Of a stretch of DNA of 58,777 nt, positions 17,575 to 27,023 are shown in pieces. Numbering within the stretch: position 1 is the first letter of the stretch; every line of letters begins with the position of its first letter. A program made the translations under genes and the position numbers. This DNA comes from Promethearchaeota archaeon. Lineage in GTDB: Archaea; Asgardarchaeota; Lokiarchaeia; Sigyniarchaeales; SOKP01. The notes beneath the pieces were generated by a model that worked only from the letters and a program-made list of their open reading frames with translations, searched no databases and had not been told where the DNA came from. The stretch is taken from positions 1 through 58,777 of the forward strand of contig JAEOTH010000074.1 in the NCBI GenBank assembly GCA_016839915.1, given 5' to 3'.

Positions 17575-18363
17575 ATGGAAAAAATCAATGTGTATAATTT
17601 AGATGGAAAGAAGAAAGGATTAATTGATAAGCCTAAAATATTTGATGTAAAAGCTAGATTTGATCTCATTCAGCTGGCAAATTCAATATCCCAAAGTAAA
17701 AATAAACAAATTCAGGGCAGAGACAAAAGAGCAGGACTAAGAAATACTGCTAAAGGTTGGGGAACAGGTCATGGGGTCTCAAGAGCACCTAGAATTAAAG
17801 GGAGTGGTTTTGCCACTGCTAGACATGTGGGAAGAGTTCCTTATGCTAAAGGAGGCCGACGAACACACCCAATAAAGACAGAAAAAAAGATTAAGAAAAA
17901 AATTAATAAACAAATTAATAAATTATCAATAATTTCTGCAATATCTGCATCTGGAGATGAATCTTGGGTGAAGAAAGGAGGTTTTATTGTTAAGAACATC
18001 CCAGATATCCCTCTAGTAGTTGATGATAAAATTCAAACAATAAAGAAAACAACAAATATCTATTCAACTTTGTGCAAATTGGGATTACAAGAGGATTTGA
18101 TAAATATAAAGCAACGTACTAAGATAAGAGCAGGGAAAGGGAAATCAAGAAGCCGTAAATATAAAAAAAAAAAAGGAATTCTGCTTGTTATAAAAGATGA
18201 TTTTGGTATTATTAAAGCCTCAAGAAATATTCCAGGAACAGATGTCGTTAAAGTTGAAAACCTGTCAATAAATACTTTAGCACCAGGTGGATCATCGGGT
18301 AGATTAATACTTTGGACGGAATCTGCTATAAATGACTTACACAATTATGAGGTGGGAATATAG
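17575..18363 (+). CDS. rpl4: 50S ribosomal protein uL4
   Basis: A 262-residue uL4 with the conserved internal loop 'GWGTGHGVSRAPRIKGSG', then 'RHVGRVPYAKGGRRTHP', which lines the ribosomal exit tunnel. It follows uL3 after 21 nt, with GGTGATATA as a ribosome-binding stretch, and its TAG stop is directly abutted by the GTG start of uL23, suggesting coupled translation. Length is normal for archaea. Confidence 0.96.
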   Translation: MEKINVYNLDGKKKGLIDKPKIFDVKARFDLIQLANSISQSKNKQIQGRDKRAGLRNTAKGWGTGHGVSRAPRIKGSGFATARHVGRVPYAKGGRRTHPIKTEKKIKKKINKQINKLSIISAISASGDESWVKKGGFIVKNIPDIPLVVDDKIQTIKKTTNIYSTLCKLGLQEDLINIKQRTKIRAGKGKSRSRKYKKKKGILLVIKDDFGIIKASRNIPGTDVVKVENLSINTLAPGGSSGRLILWTESAINDLHNYEVGI

Positions 18364-18627
18364 GTGGAGATTTTTTATAAAATTATTAAAAAACCTTTAA
18401 TTACCGAAAAGACTTTTGATTTAATTGAAAAAGAGAATAAACTAGTGTTTTTAGTAAATAGAAAAGCTAACAAAAATCAAATTAAGAAAGCCATTGAAAA
18501 ATTACATAATGTAAAAGTGATAAAAGTTAATACAATGATTACACCTAAGGGGGAAAAAAAAGCGTTTGTTAAGCTTCATCCTGAATATTCAGCTCAAGAT
18601 ATTGCTATTGATTTAGGAATTTTTTAA
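18364..18627 (+). CDS. rpl23: 50S ribosomal protein uL23
   Basis: An 87-residue protein with the uL23 hallmark '[21 protein letters not shown]', then '[17 protein letters not shown]', '[15 protein letters not shown]' and the C-terminal 'AIDLGIF'. uL23 sits at the tunnel exit and docks nascent-chain factors such as SRP. GTG start immediately after the uL4 stop. The 3' end overlaps the convergent orphan gene by 15 bases, so the usual next gene (uL2) is not here. Confidence 0.94.
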   Translation: MEIFYKIIKKPLITEKTFDLIEKENKLVFLVNRKANKNQIKKAIEKLHNVKVIKVNTMITPKGEKKAFVKLHPEYSAQDIAIDLGIF

Positions 18628-19740
18628 CTTTTTCTTAAAATCTTTATAATTGAATTTATGAATTTCTTGAGGATTAATGACATTTATATTTTTGACTAAT
18701 TTAATTGTCTCCATTTCAAGTAATTCTTTATATCCTAAATCATTTAATATTAAAATATAAACAAAATATTTGGAATAATATTTTTCAACAATTTTATGAA
18801 TGTATTCACATTTTAGGTTTTGTAATATCAAAAGCACATTATCTTGCTCAATAAAAAGTAAGTTTTTACTTAATCTCACATATTCAATGTGATTAATTGA
18901 TAAATTTTTTTCAAACAATTGATTTATTTCTAGTAAACTTGGAGAAATGTGGGAACTATTTGAATTAAACAGTTCGTAAAAATCATTTAAGAAAAAAAAG
19001 ATATCATTAATTCCTAATCTCCAGAAAAAATGAAATAGCATCTTGATTTTGGTATTCTGCCTTTTTATTAAATTGCAACGAAAAAAATTGTTAACTCTGT
19101 TCTCGAGGTCCGGAGATTTATTAACATTATCTGATTGCCAAACAAAATAAGATGAAATTTTAATCATTTCGCTATTATCAATTTTAAAATTAAAAATTAA
19201 TAGGATTTTCTTTCTAAAATTAGTAGCTAGATTTAAAAAACTTGATATAAATGTGTGTGTGTTTTCAATTAAATCTAAATCTATCGTATAAAAATTTAAA
19301 ACTGTGGAGCTTTTCTCTGATGTAACTATAATGGATTCAGAATTTTTATTAATGGAAGTATTAGAATTAATTTTTTGGTAAAAAGTTGCTAAAAATGCTT
19401 TTTCTAGCGCTTTTTCCTTTAAAAATTTAGTTATTTCATCTGTTTCGAGTAGACTTTGTTGAACAACATTAAAAGCCTTAATTATCCTTTCTTTCTTAGA
19501 TTCTTCAAAATTTACGAGTAAAATTTTTTTGTGTTTATCATTAGGTTCTATCTGAATAGAGTAATATTGAATTACTCTCTTTCTTAACAAGTCATTTATT
19601 ATGGATTCTATAGAGTTATAATCTAAATATTCTAAAATTGCGAAAGCAATTAATTTACTATTTTCTCTTATACTCTTATAATAGATTAGATGATTTTCAA
19701 TAAGATATGAAAAAAGTTTGTACTTACTTTTTTTAACCAT
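18613..19740 (-). CDS. Orphan protein convergent with uL23
   Basis: A protein of about 375 residues that I do not recognise. It looks alpha/beta, lysine/isoleucine-rich and soluble, with no signal or membrane segment. The N-terminal 60 residues look like a helix-turn-helix style bundle ('[21 protein letters not shown]', '[20 protein letters not shown]'). The C-terminal third has Rossmann-like strand-helix alternation. The start ATG 19740 is preferred over 19779 because a TATA-like TTTATATAAATTTT sits about 23 bases upstream of it. It overlaps the uL23 3' end by 15 bases and occupies the spot where uL2 is normally found in archaea. Confidence 0.65.
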   Translation of the reverse strand: MVKKSKYKLFSYLIENHLIYYKSIRENSKLIAFAILEYLDYNSIESIINDLLRKRVIQYYSIQIEPNDKHKKILLVNFEESKKERIIKAFNVVQQSLLETDEITKFLKEKALEKAFLATFYQKINSNTSINKNSESIIVTSEKSSTVLNFYTIDLDLIENTHTFISSFLNLATNFRKKILLIFNFKIDNSEMIKISSYFVWQSDNVNKSPDLENRVNNFFRCNLIKRQNTKIKMLFHFFWRLGINDIFFFLNDFYELFNSNSSHISPSLLEINQLFEKNLSINHIEYVRLSKNLLFIEQDNVLLILQNLKCEYIHKIVEKYYSKYFVYILILNDLGYKELLEMETIKLVKNINVINPQEIHKFNYKDFKKKLKNS

Positions 19741-19914
19741 TTCATTAATATTTTTGACAAAATTTATATAAACATACATTTTTTCTGAATCATCAAGAAT
19801 CTCTAAAATTCATGATAATCATAAGGATCAAATCTAAATTAATAAATCATCTAATTCTTAAAATAAGACTTAAAACCAAGTCAATACTATAATTAATTAA
19901 ATTAGTATCGAATT

Positions 19915-21144
19915 TTGGTAATTGATCTGCTAAAATCTATAAAAGATTTTTTGTTTAGTCTAAACCCTGACATCGTAGTTCAAGCACCATCACATATAAA
20001 TTTAATAAATCCTTTAGATGCTGTGGAAGGAGATTTTTAGATGCCATCTGTAGCTATTAATGGAATAAATAATCCACTATCAGCATTTTTTTATATTAAA
20101 AAAATTGAAGGTAGGAATCGATTAAAAATATATGATGTGAAAAGACTTGCAAATAATTATGTTGTTTGTTTAAAACATGAGGAAACACTATCAAAAAGTA
20201 AGAAAGAAATTCGGATTAAACTCAATGGACAAAATAAGTTAATTTATGCTAGTATTTATCGATTTTTTAAAGTAAGCTCTTATTTTGAGAAAATTTTATT
20301 GAAGTCAAATATTGAGATTGGATTAATTTCAACAATTCCTAAACAAAGTGGATTAGGTGGAAGTGCTGCTATTATAATTGCAGTTCTCTTTGGATTTGCG
20401 AAATATTTTGATTTGTATAATAATATTAATAGGTTGAGAGAAAATGAATTCCCAATAAATAAAGACATTATAGCTGAAATGGCAACTAAAGTTGAGGATG
20501 AAGATTTAAAAATCACTGCAGGTTATGGAGATAGATATGTAATAAGTAGAGGAGGTCTAAGTTTTTGTTCATATTATGGTAGACTCCAGCATAAAGAAAT
20601 ATCACAAGAACCTTTAGCTATCTATGATAGAATCGACAACATCTATGAATTAAATAATGTCCCAATAATCATTTGTTATTCAGGAGTACATCACCAAAGT
20701 GGAAATGTTCATAGAAAATTAAGGAGAATTTATTTAGAAAAAAATCCAATTTTTTTAAATAGTTATAAAAAACTAGCAAAAATTGCCTGGAAATCTAGAT
20801 TTGCCATAATGCGACGTGATTGGAGTGCTCTAGGAAAATATTTTAGAGAAAACACAAAAATTATGAATTATGTGATGAAAAAAGCTGGGTTTAAACATGG
20901 AATTGGACTAGCAAATAATATCTTAATCAGGATAATAGAAGTCCATCTAGATGTCTATGCCGCAAAATTAACTGGTGCTGGTGGTGGCGGTTCTGTATTT
21001 GCATTAGTCAATCCCAATAAGATTCAAACAATTTTAAAATACTGGGAGGACAAATTAAATGAAATTATAAAAAGTGAAGATGTTTTTACTTCATATTTTC
21101 CTTCTTATCCGGTAGAAATAATAAAAAAATTAAAGTCTGCCTAA
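19915..21144 (+). CDS. GHMP-family sugar kinase with an in-frame TAG codon
   Basis: The GHMP kinase fold is clear: motif 2 'IPKQSGLGGSAA', 'GYGDRYVISRGGLSF' (as in HddA/L-fucokinase-type kinases, 'G.QDQY...GG') and motif 3 'KLTGAGGGGSVFAL'. The expected motif 1 region is missing if translation starts at the ATG at 20041. It is found in the same frame just upstream ('VVQAPSHINLINPLDAVEGD'), interrupted only by TAG at 20038-20040, directly before ATG. A TTG at 19915 could open the full frame, about 409 residues. The substrate is unknown; sugar-1-kinase or heptose-7-phosphate kinase activities are typical of close relatives. The codons for VEGDF also make a GGAGA ribosome-binding site 8 nt before the ATG, so reinitiation is possible. 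Confidence 0.8.
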
Positions 21145-21206
21145 TTTTTTTGCATTAAAATTGATAAGAATGGAGTGAAAAAGTTATAATTCATTAGGAA
21201 TTATAT

Positions 21207-21407
21207 ATGCAAAATCAATGGAGATTTAATTTGAGCAAATTTGAAAGATATCAGAAAAAGGCTGAAACTTATATATATCCACATAAGCATTGTAAGAAGT
21301 GCAACGAAATGATTTCAGAAGCTTTTTCGTATTGTTCTGATTGCTATACTGCCTTAAAAGAAAAGAAAAAAAGGAAATTGTTTAGAAGGAAAAAGAAAGA
21401 ATCATAA
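21207..21407 (+). CDS. Small zinc-ribbon protein (DUF2116-like)
   Basis: A 66-residue basic protein with 'YPHKHCKKCNEMI' (residues about 25-37) and 'YCSDCYTAL' (about 47-55), a four-cysteine zinc ribbon in the style of archaeal DUF2116. A lysine/arginine-rich tail follows ('EKKKRKLFRRKKK'). A tail of this kind suggests nucleic-acid or ribosome association. It lies 62 nt after the GHMP kinase in the same direction and converges on the LysRS gene. Confidence 0.7.
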   Translation: MQNQWRFNLSKFERYQKKAETYIYPHKHCKKCNEMISEAFSYCSDCYTALKEKKKRKLFRRKKKES

Positions 21408-21431
21408 TTAAAAACTCCTATAATATTGAAA

Positions 21432-23246
21432 TTAGATATTTAATCTTCCTAATAACCAACTTTTATCTAATAATGATAAAAATGGGCCTAAACGGGGACC
21501 ACTTTTTTTACCTAAAATAATTTGATAGATAACTTCAAATAATTTTTTGGGAGGGAGACCTAAATTATCTTTTGCTATAAAAAAAATCCTATTTTGAATA
21601 GAATCAGGATCTAATTGTTCAGTTTTTTCTAGATATTCTCTTAACAGATATATCCCTTTTTTTTGATTATCATCCATTTTCGATATTATTTTTTCATCCA
21701 GCTTATCAGGAATTGTAAAAATCTCTAATTTTCTCATTACTTCCTTTTTAAACTTAGGGTCTTTTTCAGTTTCCAACATTTTTTTGACTTCTTCAATCCA
21801 ATTATAAGTTTGGGAGAGAAGTCTCTCGAATTCTTGTATAGTTATTATATTTAAGATATTGTGGGTTTTTATATAGGATTTTGCTTTTTCATAGAGTTTA
21901 TCTAAACTTAATATATTCTGAATTTGGGTTAGAAAAATTAAAAGTTTTAAAGGTATAGTAAGCGATTTTTTGTCAGGAACATCGGTTATTTGAGTCAAGG
22001 GAAATAAATATTTAAAAAACCTTTTCTCTTCAGGGTCTTCAGAAATTTCCAAATCATAAAATATACTTTCCATCTTTTCATAATAATCATAATATTGAGG
22101 TAGTTCTTCGATCCTGAATGTAATATGTTTTGTCGGAGTGGTTCTTAAAATTATAGTCCTATAAATTCTAGGATCTGCGATATCGAGATATCTCTTCGGT
22201 GTAAAGATAACCCCTTTAGAAGTTCCCATGTCTTGATCCCCTAATCGCAACCATTCATAAGGAACTTTAACAGGTCCTTCATAACCATATAATGCTTGAC
22301 ATAGTTCAATGCCTGTATCGTAAGCACCCCCTTTAACACTATGATCTTTACCTGCTGGTTCACATGTAGTTGTAAATAAAGCCCATTTAGCAGGCCAATC
22401 TACACGCCAATTTAATTTCAATCTTCCGCTCCAAATAGAAAGTTTTCCAGTATTTCCACATGCTTCACAAACATATGAGACTTTTCTTTCATTTCGGTAA
22501 TATTTTTTTACTCTATTTGGATTAATAGATCCATCTTTGTTACGATGTTGAATTTTATCACATTTTTCACATATTGCCATTACGGGCATCCAAGTTTTCT
22601 GCATTTCTATAAAATCTTCTTTATCTCCTTCCTTCAGTGTGGGGAGGATATATTTTCCTAGGATTTCTTTGATTAATTTTGTATTTTCTAGCGCTATTTT
22701 AATTTTTTCTTGCATCTCTTTTGTTTTATATAATTCGTGGGACCAGATTACTTCTAAGCTGATACCGAAATCAGGGAAAACATCAACTAATTCATTTCCA
22801 AAATGATGAGCATAACTCTCACATTTACAACCTTCAATGGGGCATGGAATCATAGCAAAAGGTTTCCCAATGTGTTCATTTTGAAATTTTTCGGGTATAT
22901 ATGGAGGAAATCTTTTAGCAGCATCTAAACTGTCGAAGAATAATAGATTCTTAACTTTTTTTCTATGTTTTTCAAATATTCTTCTTAAAGCATCACAAAT
23001 TATTATTTCTCGTAATATTCCTAAATGAATATGGCCTGATGGAGTCTTGCCTGTTGAAAGTGTTATTTCTTCAGGTTTACGGGAGGAGATTTTTTCAACA
23101 ATTTCTTCCAACCAATGGACTGGAAAATCTTCTTTCAATTCTTCTTCACTATATATGTCTTGCTTTAATGAGGTAATATTTTGTATTACAAAAATTTTTC
23201 TATTATGTATAATTGTCTTTTTACGATGGTAATGTATATTATTCAT
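21432..23246 (-). CDS. lysS: Class I lysyl-tRNA synthetase
   Basis: Class I LysRS, found in most archaea in place of the class II enzyme. It charges tRNA-Lys. Motifs are the HIGH-type 'TGKTPSGHIHLG' (about 65-76), a zinc-binding 'CEKCDK...CEACGN' region (about 222-265) and the KMSKS-type 'DQDMGTSKG' (about 338-346). The helical C-terminal domain follows. The ATG at 23246 gives about 40 residues more than usual before 'HWLEEIVEKI'. A TTG at 23138 would give a family-typical N-terminus. The divergent ABCE1 gene starts only 29 bases away, which also makes the longer start crowded. Confidence 0.93.
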   Translation of the reverse strand: MNNIHYHRKKTIIHNRKIFVIQNITSLKQDIYSEEELKEDFPVHWLEEIVEKISSRKPEEITLSTGKTPSGHIHLGILREIIICDALRRIFEKHRKKVKNLLFFDSLDAAKRFPPYIPEKFQNEHIGKPFAMIPCPIEGCKCESYAHHFGNELVDVFPDFGISLEVIWSHELYKTKEMQEKIKIALENTKLIKEILGKYILPTLKEGDKEDFIEMQKTWMPVMAICEKCDKIQHRNKDGSINPNRVKKYYRNERKVSYVCEACGNTGKLSIWSGRLKLNWRVDWPAKWALFTTTCEPAGKDHSVKGGAYDTGIELCQALYGYEGPVKVPYEWLRLGDQDMGTSKGVIFTPKRYLDIADPRIYRTIILRTTPTKHITFRIEELPQYYDYYEKMESIFYDLEISEDPEEKRFFKYLFPLTQITDVPDKKSLTIPLKLLIFLTQIQNILSLDKLYEKAKSYIKTHNILNIITIQEFERLLSQTYNWIEEVKKMLETEKDPKFKKEVMRKLEIFTIPDKLDEKIISKMDDNQKKGIYLLREYLEKTEQLDPDSIQNRIFFIAKDNLGLPPKKLFEVIYQIILGKKSGPRLGPFLSLLDKSWLLGRLNI

Positions 23247-23275
23247 TTTTACTTTTAAGTGATAGGAGTAAAATC

Positions 23276-25087
23276 ATGAGGATTGCCGTTTTAAATAAAG
23301 ATTTTTGCAAACCTGATAAATGTAGCCCTTTTGGAGAGAAGCCTTGCATAAAATACTGCCCTAGAGTGAGGACAGGAGATAAAACAATAGTCTTAAGCCC
23401 TGATGAGAAATATGTAGTAATAACAGAAAGTTTATGTTCAGGAGAAGGAATATGTATTAAAAAATGTCCTTTTAAGGCAATTAGCATTGTAAACTTACCA
23501 GATCCTTTGCAAGATCAAATCTCATATAGATACGGTAAAGATCAATTCTCACTATTTCGAATGGCTATCCCCAAAAAAGGAAGTGTACTTGGAATAATCG
23601 GGCAAAATGGAATTGGGAAAAGTACATTATTAAAATTACTTTCTAATGAATTAAAAATAAACTTTGGTCGGTTTGATGAAGAAATTCCTGATTGGAGAGA
23701 GATAATTGAGCATTATAAAGGATCTGAACTACATCAGTATTTCATTGAGCTTAATGAAAGCAAAGCTAAAATTGTACATAAACCTCAGAACATTACTGTG
23801 ATTCCTAAATTTGTTTCAGGAAAAGTTATCGATCTTTTAAATAAAAACGATATTGGAAATCAGCTGGATCAGATCTCTGAGAAACTTAATCTTACAGAAA
23901 TTTTAGATAGGGAAATCTCTGTTTTATCTGGTGGAGAATTGCAGAGAGTTGCTATAGCGGCAGCTTATCTTAAAGATGGGGATATATATTTATTTGATGA
24001 GCCAAGTTCTTACTTAGATGTAAGTGAAAGAATAAATATGGCAAAATTAATCCGAACACTATCAAAAAATAATAAGACTATAATAGTTGTTGAACATGAT
24101 TTAGCAATTTTAGATTATTTGAGTGACTACGTTTCTATTTTATATGGACAACCAGGAGTTTATGGAATTGTGTCTCATCCTCAAGGTGTTAGAGTTGGTA
24201 TTAATATTTATTTAAATGGGTATATAAAGGATGAGAATGTAAGATTTAGGGAAGAACCAATTATTTTCCATGAACGGCCACCACAAGAATCATTATTTGA
24301 TTCCGGCGATGTAATTTTTTCTTATGATGATATTGATATTACTTTAGGTAATTTTCATTTAGTTGCTTCTGGTAGTGAAATTCATGCAGGAGAGATAATA
24401 GGAGTTTTAGGACCAAATGGAATAGGGAAAACTACATTTATAAACTCTGTCTCAAACTTAGTAAATAGTGGAATTAATGAAGATAAAGAAGAAAATTATG
24501 AAAAGTTAAAAGTTGTAATAAAACCTCAATATATTAAAATTGATGAAGAAGGCTTAGTATCTGACCTCATTACAAATATTAAATTAGCTCCTCATCTCAG
24601 TCAATCTTATAAAAAAAGGTTAATAAATAATTTAAATTTAGAAAATATAGCGGAGAGAAAGCTTTCTGAATTAAGTGGTGGTGAGTTACAGCGAATATCT
24701 ATTGCGAAATGCCTTTCTACTGATGCTGATATTTATTTATTAGACGAACCGTCAGCTTTTTTAGACGTTGAAATGAGATTACAGATTGCGCAACTTCTTA
24801 GAAAATCTATAGAAGAATTGAAAAAATCTGGATTTGTTGTAGAACATGATATCATAACTCAAGACTTTATTGCTGATTCAATATTGGTTTTTGAAGGTGT
24901 TCCTGGTCTAAATGGTAAAGCTTTACCACCTCAAAATTTAAGAGATGGTTTTAATACGTTCTTAAAAATGATGGGAATAACATTTAGGAGAGATTCCACT
25001 ACAAAAAGACCACGTGTTAATAAAGCAGGAAGTAACAAGGATAAATACCAGAAAAAAATAAATGAATATTATTATATTCCTAAATAG
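23276..25087 (+). CDS. ABCE1 ribosome recycling ATPase (Rli1)
   Basis: A 603-residue ABCE1: an N-terminal Fe-S domain with two four-cysteine sets ('CKPDKCSPFGEKPCIKYCP' and 'CSGEGICIKKCP'), then two ABC ATPase domains. These have Walker A GQNGIGKST (about 113) and GPNGIGKTT (about 379), signatures LSGGELQRV and LSGGELQRI, and 'LFDEPSSYLD'/'LLDEPSAFLD'. It splits 70S ribosomes after termination. The start ATG 23276 has a ribosome-binding site ATAGGAG 8 nt upstream and the usual 'MRIAVLNKD' N-terminus. An upstream ATG at 23213 overlaps LysRS and is not used here. Confidence 0.97.
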   Translation: MRIAVLNKDFCKPDKCSPFGEKPCIKYCPRVRTGDKTIVLSPDEKYVVITESLCSGEGICIKKCPFKAISIVNLPDPLQDQISYRYGKDQFSLFRMAIPKKGSVLGIIGQNGIGKSTLLKLLSNELKINFGRFDEEIPDWREIIEHYKGSELHQYFIELNESKAKIVHKPQNITVIPKFVSGKVIDLLNKNDIGNQLDQISEKLNLTEILDREISVLSGGELQRVAIAAAYLKDGDIYLFDEPSSYLDVSERINMAKLIRTLSKNNKTIIVVEHDLAILDYLSDYVSILYGQPGVYGIVSHPQGVRVGINIYLNGYIKDENVRFREEPIIFHERPPQESLFDSGDVIFSYDDIDITLGNFHLVASGSEIHAGEIIGVLGPNGIGKTTFINSVSNLVNSGINEDKEENYEKLKVVIKPQYIKIDEEGLVSDLITNIKLAPHLSQSYKKRLINNLNLENIAERKLSELSGGELQRISIAKCLSTDADIYLLDEPSAFLDVEMRLQIAQLLRKSIEELKKSGFVVEHDIITQDFIADSILVFEGVPGLNGKALPPQNLRDGFNTFLKMMGITFRRDSTTKRPRVNKAGSNKDKYQKKINEYYYIPK

Positions 25088-25132
25088 GATTTTAAAATCA
25101 TTACCTCTTAATTTTTATTTTTATACTCCTTA

Positions 25133-25298
25133 ATTTCCACTGGAATAGTTATGATAACGAAAACCAAGAGTTTTAAATTATTTTTGTTTTAATAAGATTA
25201 TTTAAATATGTTGTAAGAATAATTAACTGGGCCTTATTCTAAAATTTATATATATTTTTTTTAGTTTTGTATTCTAAAATTCTTTTTCCAGTGGAAAT
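25133..25298. other. Pair of inverted TTCCAGTGGAAAT dyads in a convergent intergenic region (origin-box-like)
   Basis: ATTTCCACTGGAA (25133-25145) and TTCCAGTGGAAAT (25286-25298) are exact reverse complements of each other. Each is itself a near-palindrome (TTCCAnTGGAA type). Between them are about 140 bases of AT-rich sequence, including ATTTATATATATT near 25245-25257. Both flanking genes (ABCE1 and a winged-helix gene) end toward this region, so promoter operators are not expected. The core TCCAnnGGAAA resembles the dyad of archaeal origin recognition boxes, though the G-rich flank of full boxes is absent. No other feature is seen in 25088-25373. Confidence 0.4.
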
Positions 25299-25373
25299 AT
25301 AAGAGAGTATATTGTTTTTAATAAATATTTAATAAAAATTATAAAATAAAAATTTAAAGAGAAAAAAAAGTTT

Positions 25374-25628
25374 TTATTCTTTCAATTTCCAGAGAATTAG
25401 AGGACGTCCTCTTTTTCCATTAGATCGCGAATATTTTTCAATTAATTTTCTTTTTTGAAGTTTTACTAAATTATCATATATTGTTGTTCTTGGAATTTTG
25501 AGTTCTCTTACTAATTCTCTCCTAGTTGAGGGCCCTTCATCTTTTAAAGCTTTAATTAAGTTAACCTGTATTGGTGAATAAAATTCTTTTAGTTCAGGAT
25601 AACTATTTATTGATATTTTATTTACCAT
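25374..25628 (-). CDS. Winged-helix regulator (MarR/TrmB-like)
   Basis: An 84-residue DNA-binding protein: 'FYSPIQVNLIKALKDEGPSTRRELVRELKIPRTTIYDNLVKL' is a clear helix-turn-helix, followed by a wing with 'SRSNGKRGRPLILW'. The start ATG 25628 has GGAGGA 7 nt upstream; the in-frame GTG at 25643 overlaps that site and is less likely. No sensor domain is attached. It is probably a local transcription regulator with unknown target. Confidence 0.8.
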   Translation of the reverse strand: MVNKISINSYPELKEFYSPIQVNLIKALKDEGPSTRRELVRELKIPRTTIYDNLVKLQKRKLIEKYSRSNGKRGRPLILWKLKE

Positions 25629-25818
25629 ATTGTATTCCTCCACTTTTTTAGTAGATTAAATCACGACAATTTTACGACGATTTAATTTTTTAAGAGAATA
25701 AATTTATTCTTATGATCTAATAAATTCTAGTTAATATATAAATGATGCTTATTTATGTATTATTATCATCAATCAGCATAAAATTTTTAAGTGATTATTT
25801 ATCATCTAATATTGAAGT

Positions 25819-26187
25819 ATGACTGAAACTACGAGAACAACTGTTACGCTAAATAAGAGTTATATGAAATTAATTGAAGAATTAGTAGACGTATTTGGGC
25901 CCACTAAAGCACAAGTAATAACTAATATTGTAGAATACTTTTTTAATGATAGCAAGAATGATCCACTCCTTGAGAAATTGCGAGCGAGAAAAAGAAAAGA
26001 AATTATTCCCGATAAAGAAGATCTTGAAAATAGAATTAGACGTTATTTGAATAAGGCAGACAAAATACCTTTTAATGTATTTGTTAATCATCTAAAACTA
26101 GATGCTGAATATCTAATTAACCATCTCGATGAAATGGGAGATCAATATAATTTTAAAATCATTGAAAATAAAATAATTAAAACATAG
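25819..26187 (+). CDS. Ribbon-helix-helix (CopG-like) DNA-binding protein
   Basis: A 122-residue protein. The N-terminal 45 residues match the ribbon-helix-helix pattern ('TTVTLNKSYMKLIEELVDVF', then 'TKAQVITNIVEYFF'). The basic linker (about 55-70) leads to a C-terminal small helical domain ('VFVNHLKLDAEYLINHLDEM') resembling a second HTH. The upstream 130 bases contain several AT-rich direct/inverted TTATCAT-type motifs that could serve as its own operator. No toxin partner is adjacent; the next gene is a convergent pilin. Confidence 0.75.
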   Translation: MTETTRTTVTLNKSYMKLIEELVDVFGPTKAQVITNIVEYFFNDSKNDPLLEKLRARKRKEIIPDKEDLENRIRRYLNKADKIPFNVFVNHLKLDAEYLINHLDEMGDQYNFKIIENKIIKT

Positions 26188-26217
26188 CTAAATCTACACT
26201 CTATTAATTAACGATTA

Positions 26218-26418
26218 TCATCCAAATAGATTAAAAAAATCATTTGATAGTCCTACTGTCCAATCTAGTAATGAGGTTACAACACCGATAACAATAAAGA
26301 GTATAAATAAAGCAAACCCAATTAATAATGCATATTCAACAAGATTTCCCCCATATTCATCAGAGAAGAATTCTTTTGTTTTTGATCGAAATTTTTTAAA
26401 AAATCTTTTTAGACTCAT
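26218..26418 (-). CDS. Flp/Tad-type pilin precursor
   Basis: A 66-residue precursor: a basic leader (about 1-24, 'LKRFFKKFRSKTKEFF') ends in GG, followed by 'NLVEYALLIGFALFILFIVI'. This is the class III (Flp) pilin arrangement with a glutamate at position +4 to +5 after the predicted cleavage and a long hydrophobic helix. It would be cut by the A24 peptidase encoded at 10164-10819 and assembled by the ATPase/TadC-like proteins at 12257-16413. It is monocistronic and very small, as is typical for Flp. Confidence 0.85.
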   Translation of the reverse strand: MSLKRFFKKFRSKTKEFFSDEYGGNLVEYALLIGFALFILFIVIGVVTSLLDWTVGLSNDFFNLFG

Positions 26419-26478
26419 TTCTAATTTAATTCTACAAATATTAATTTAAAGAAAACTAATTTTAGAGCGAATTTTAGT

Positions 26479-26892
26479 TCAAGATCTTAAAATTTTAAAA
26501 ACATCATCTAGTTGGTTATCTGATGCTTGAGATCTTGGTATTTCAATTCGGAATATCTTATCATTATAATTTCTAGGAATGATATGAACGTGAAAATGTT
26601 TTATAACCTGACCAGCAGCTGTAAAATTATTTTGAAGTATATTATATCCATCAATTTTTAAATTTTGATGTATTCTTACTGCTAATTTTTTGACTATTTT
26701 ATATAATTCAGTGAGTTCCTTATCTGGAATATCCTCCAAATTTGAATAATGATTTTTAGGAATAATGATTGAGTGTCCATTCGAAAGGGGAGAAGAATCT
26801 AAGAAACCTAGAGTAGACTCATTTTCAAATAATATTCTTGAAAAAATTTCTCTATCTGCTATTTTACAAAAAATACATTCTTTTTTATTCAT
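26479..26892 (-). CDS. HIT family nucleotide hydrolase
   Basis: A 137-residue histidine-triad protein: 'CIFCKIADREI' at the N-terminus, 'FLDSSPLSNGHSIIIPKNHY' and the catalytic triad motif HFHVHIIP (about residues 101-108). HIT proteins hydrolyse AMP-linked or dinucleoside substrates. ATG 26892 is chosen because the upstream in-frame TTG (26919) would lie at or before the likely transcription start downstream of the ATATATAAAT box. Cytosolic, single gene. Confidence 0.9.
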   Translation of the reverse strand: MNKKECIFCKIADREIFSRILFENESTLGFLDSSPLSNGHSIIIPKNHYSNLEDIPDKELTELYKIVKKLAVRIHQNLKIDGYNILQNNFTAAGQVIKHFHVHIIPRNYNDKIFRIEIPRSQASDNQLDDVFKILRS

Positions 26893-27023
26893 ACTTTTTT
26901 TAACCACTCTCAATTTCAAGATAATTTCAATTTAATTTATATATTTTAATCCTAAATTAAAAAATCTTTACTCAGCATCATCATTAATAATATGCGGATT
27001 TTTCATATTTGCACATGAATTGA

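Noticed and set aside
20041-20060. Genome-wide use of TAG as a sense codon
   Set aside because: Several genes end in TAG at natural positions (2607-2609, uL4 at 18361-18363, ABCE1 at 25085-25087, 26185-26187, trm5 at 42101-42103), so TAG acts as stop here; only the GHMP kinase shows an internal one.
23213-23275. Longer ABCE1 N-terminus from an upstream ATG
   Set aside because: It would overlap the LysRS start and add a non-family extension; ATG 23276 has a good ribosome-binding site and the standard ABCE1 N-terminus.
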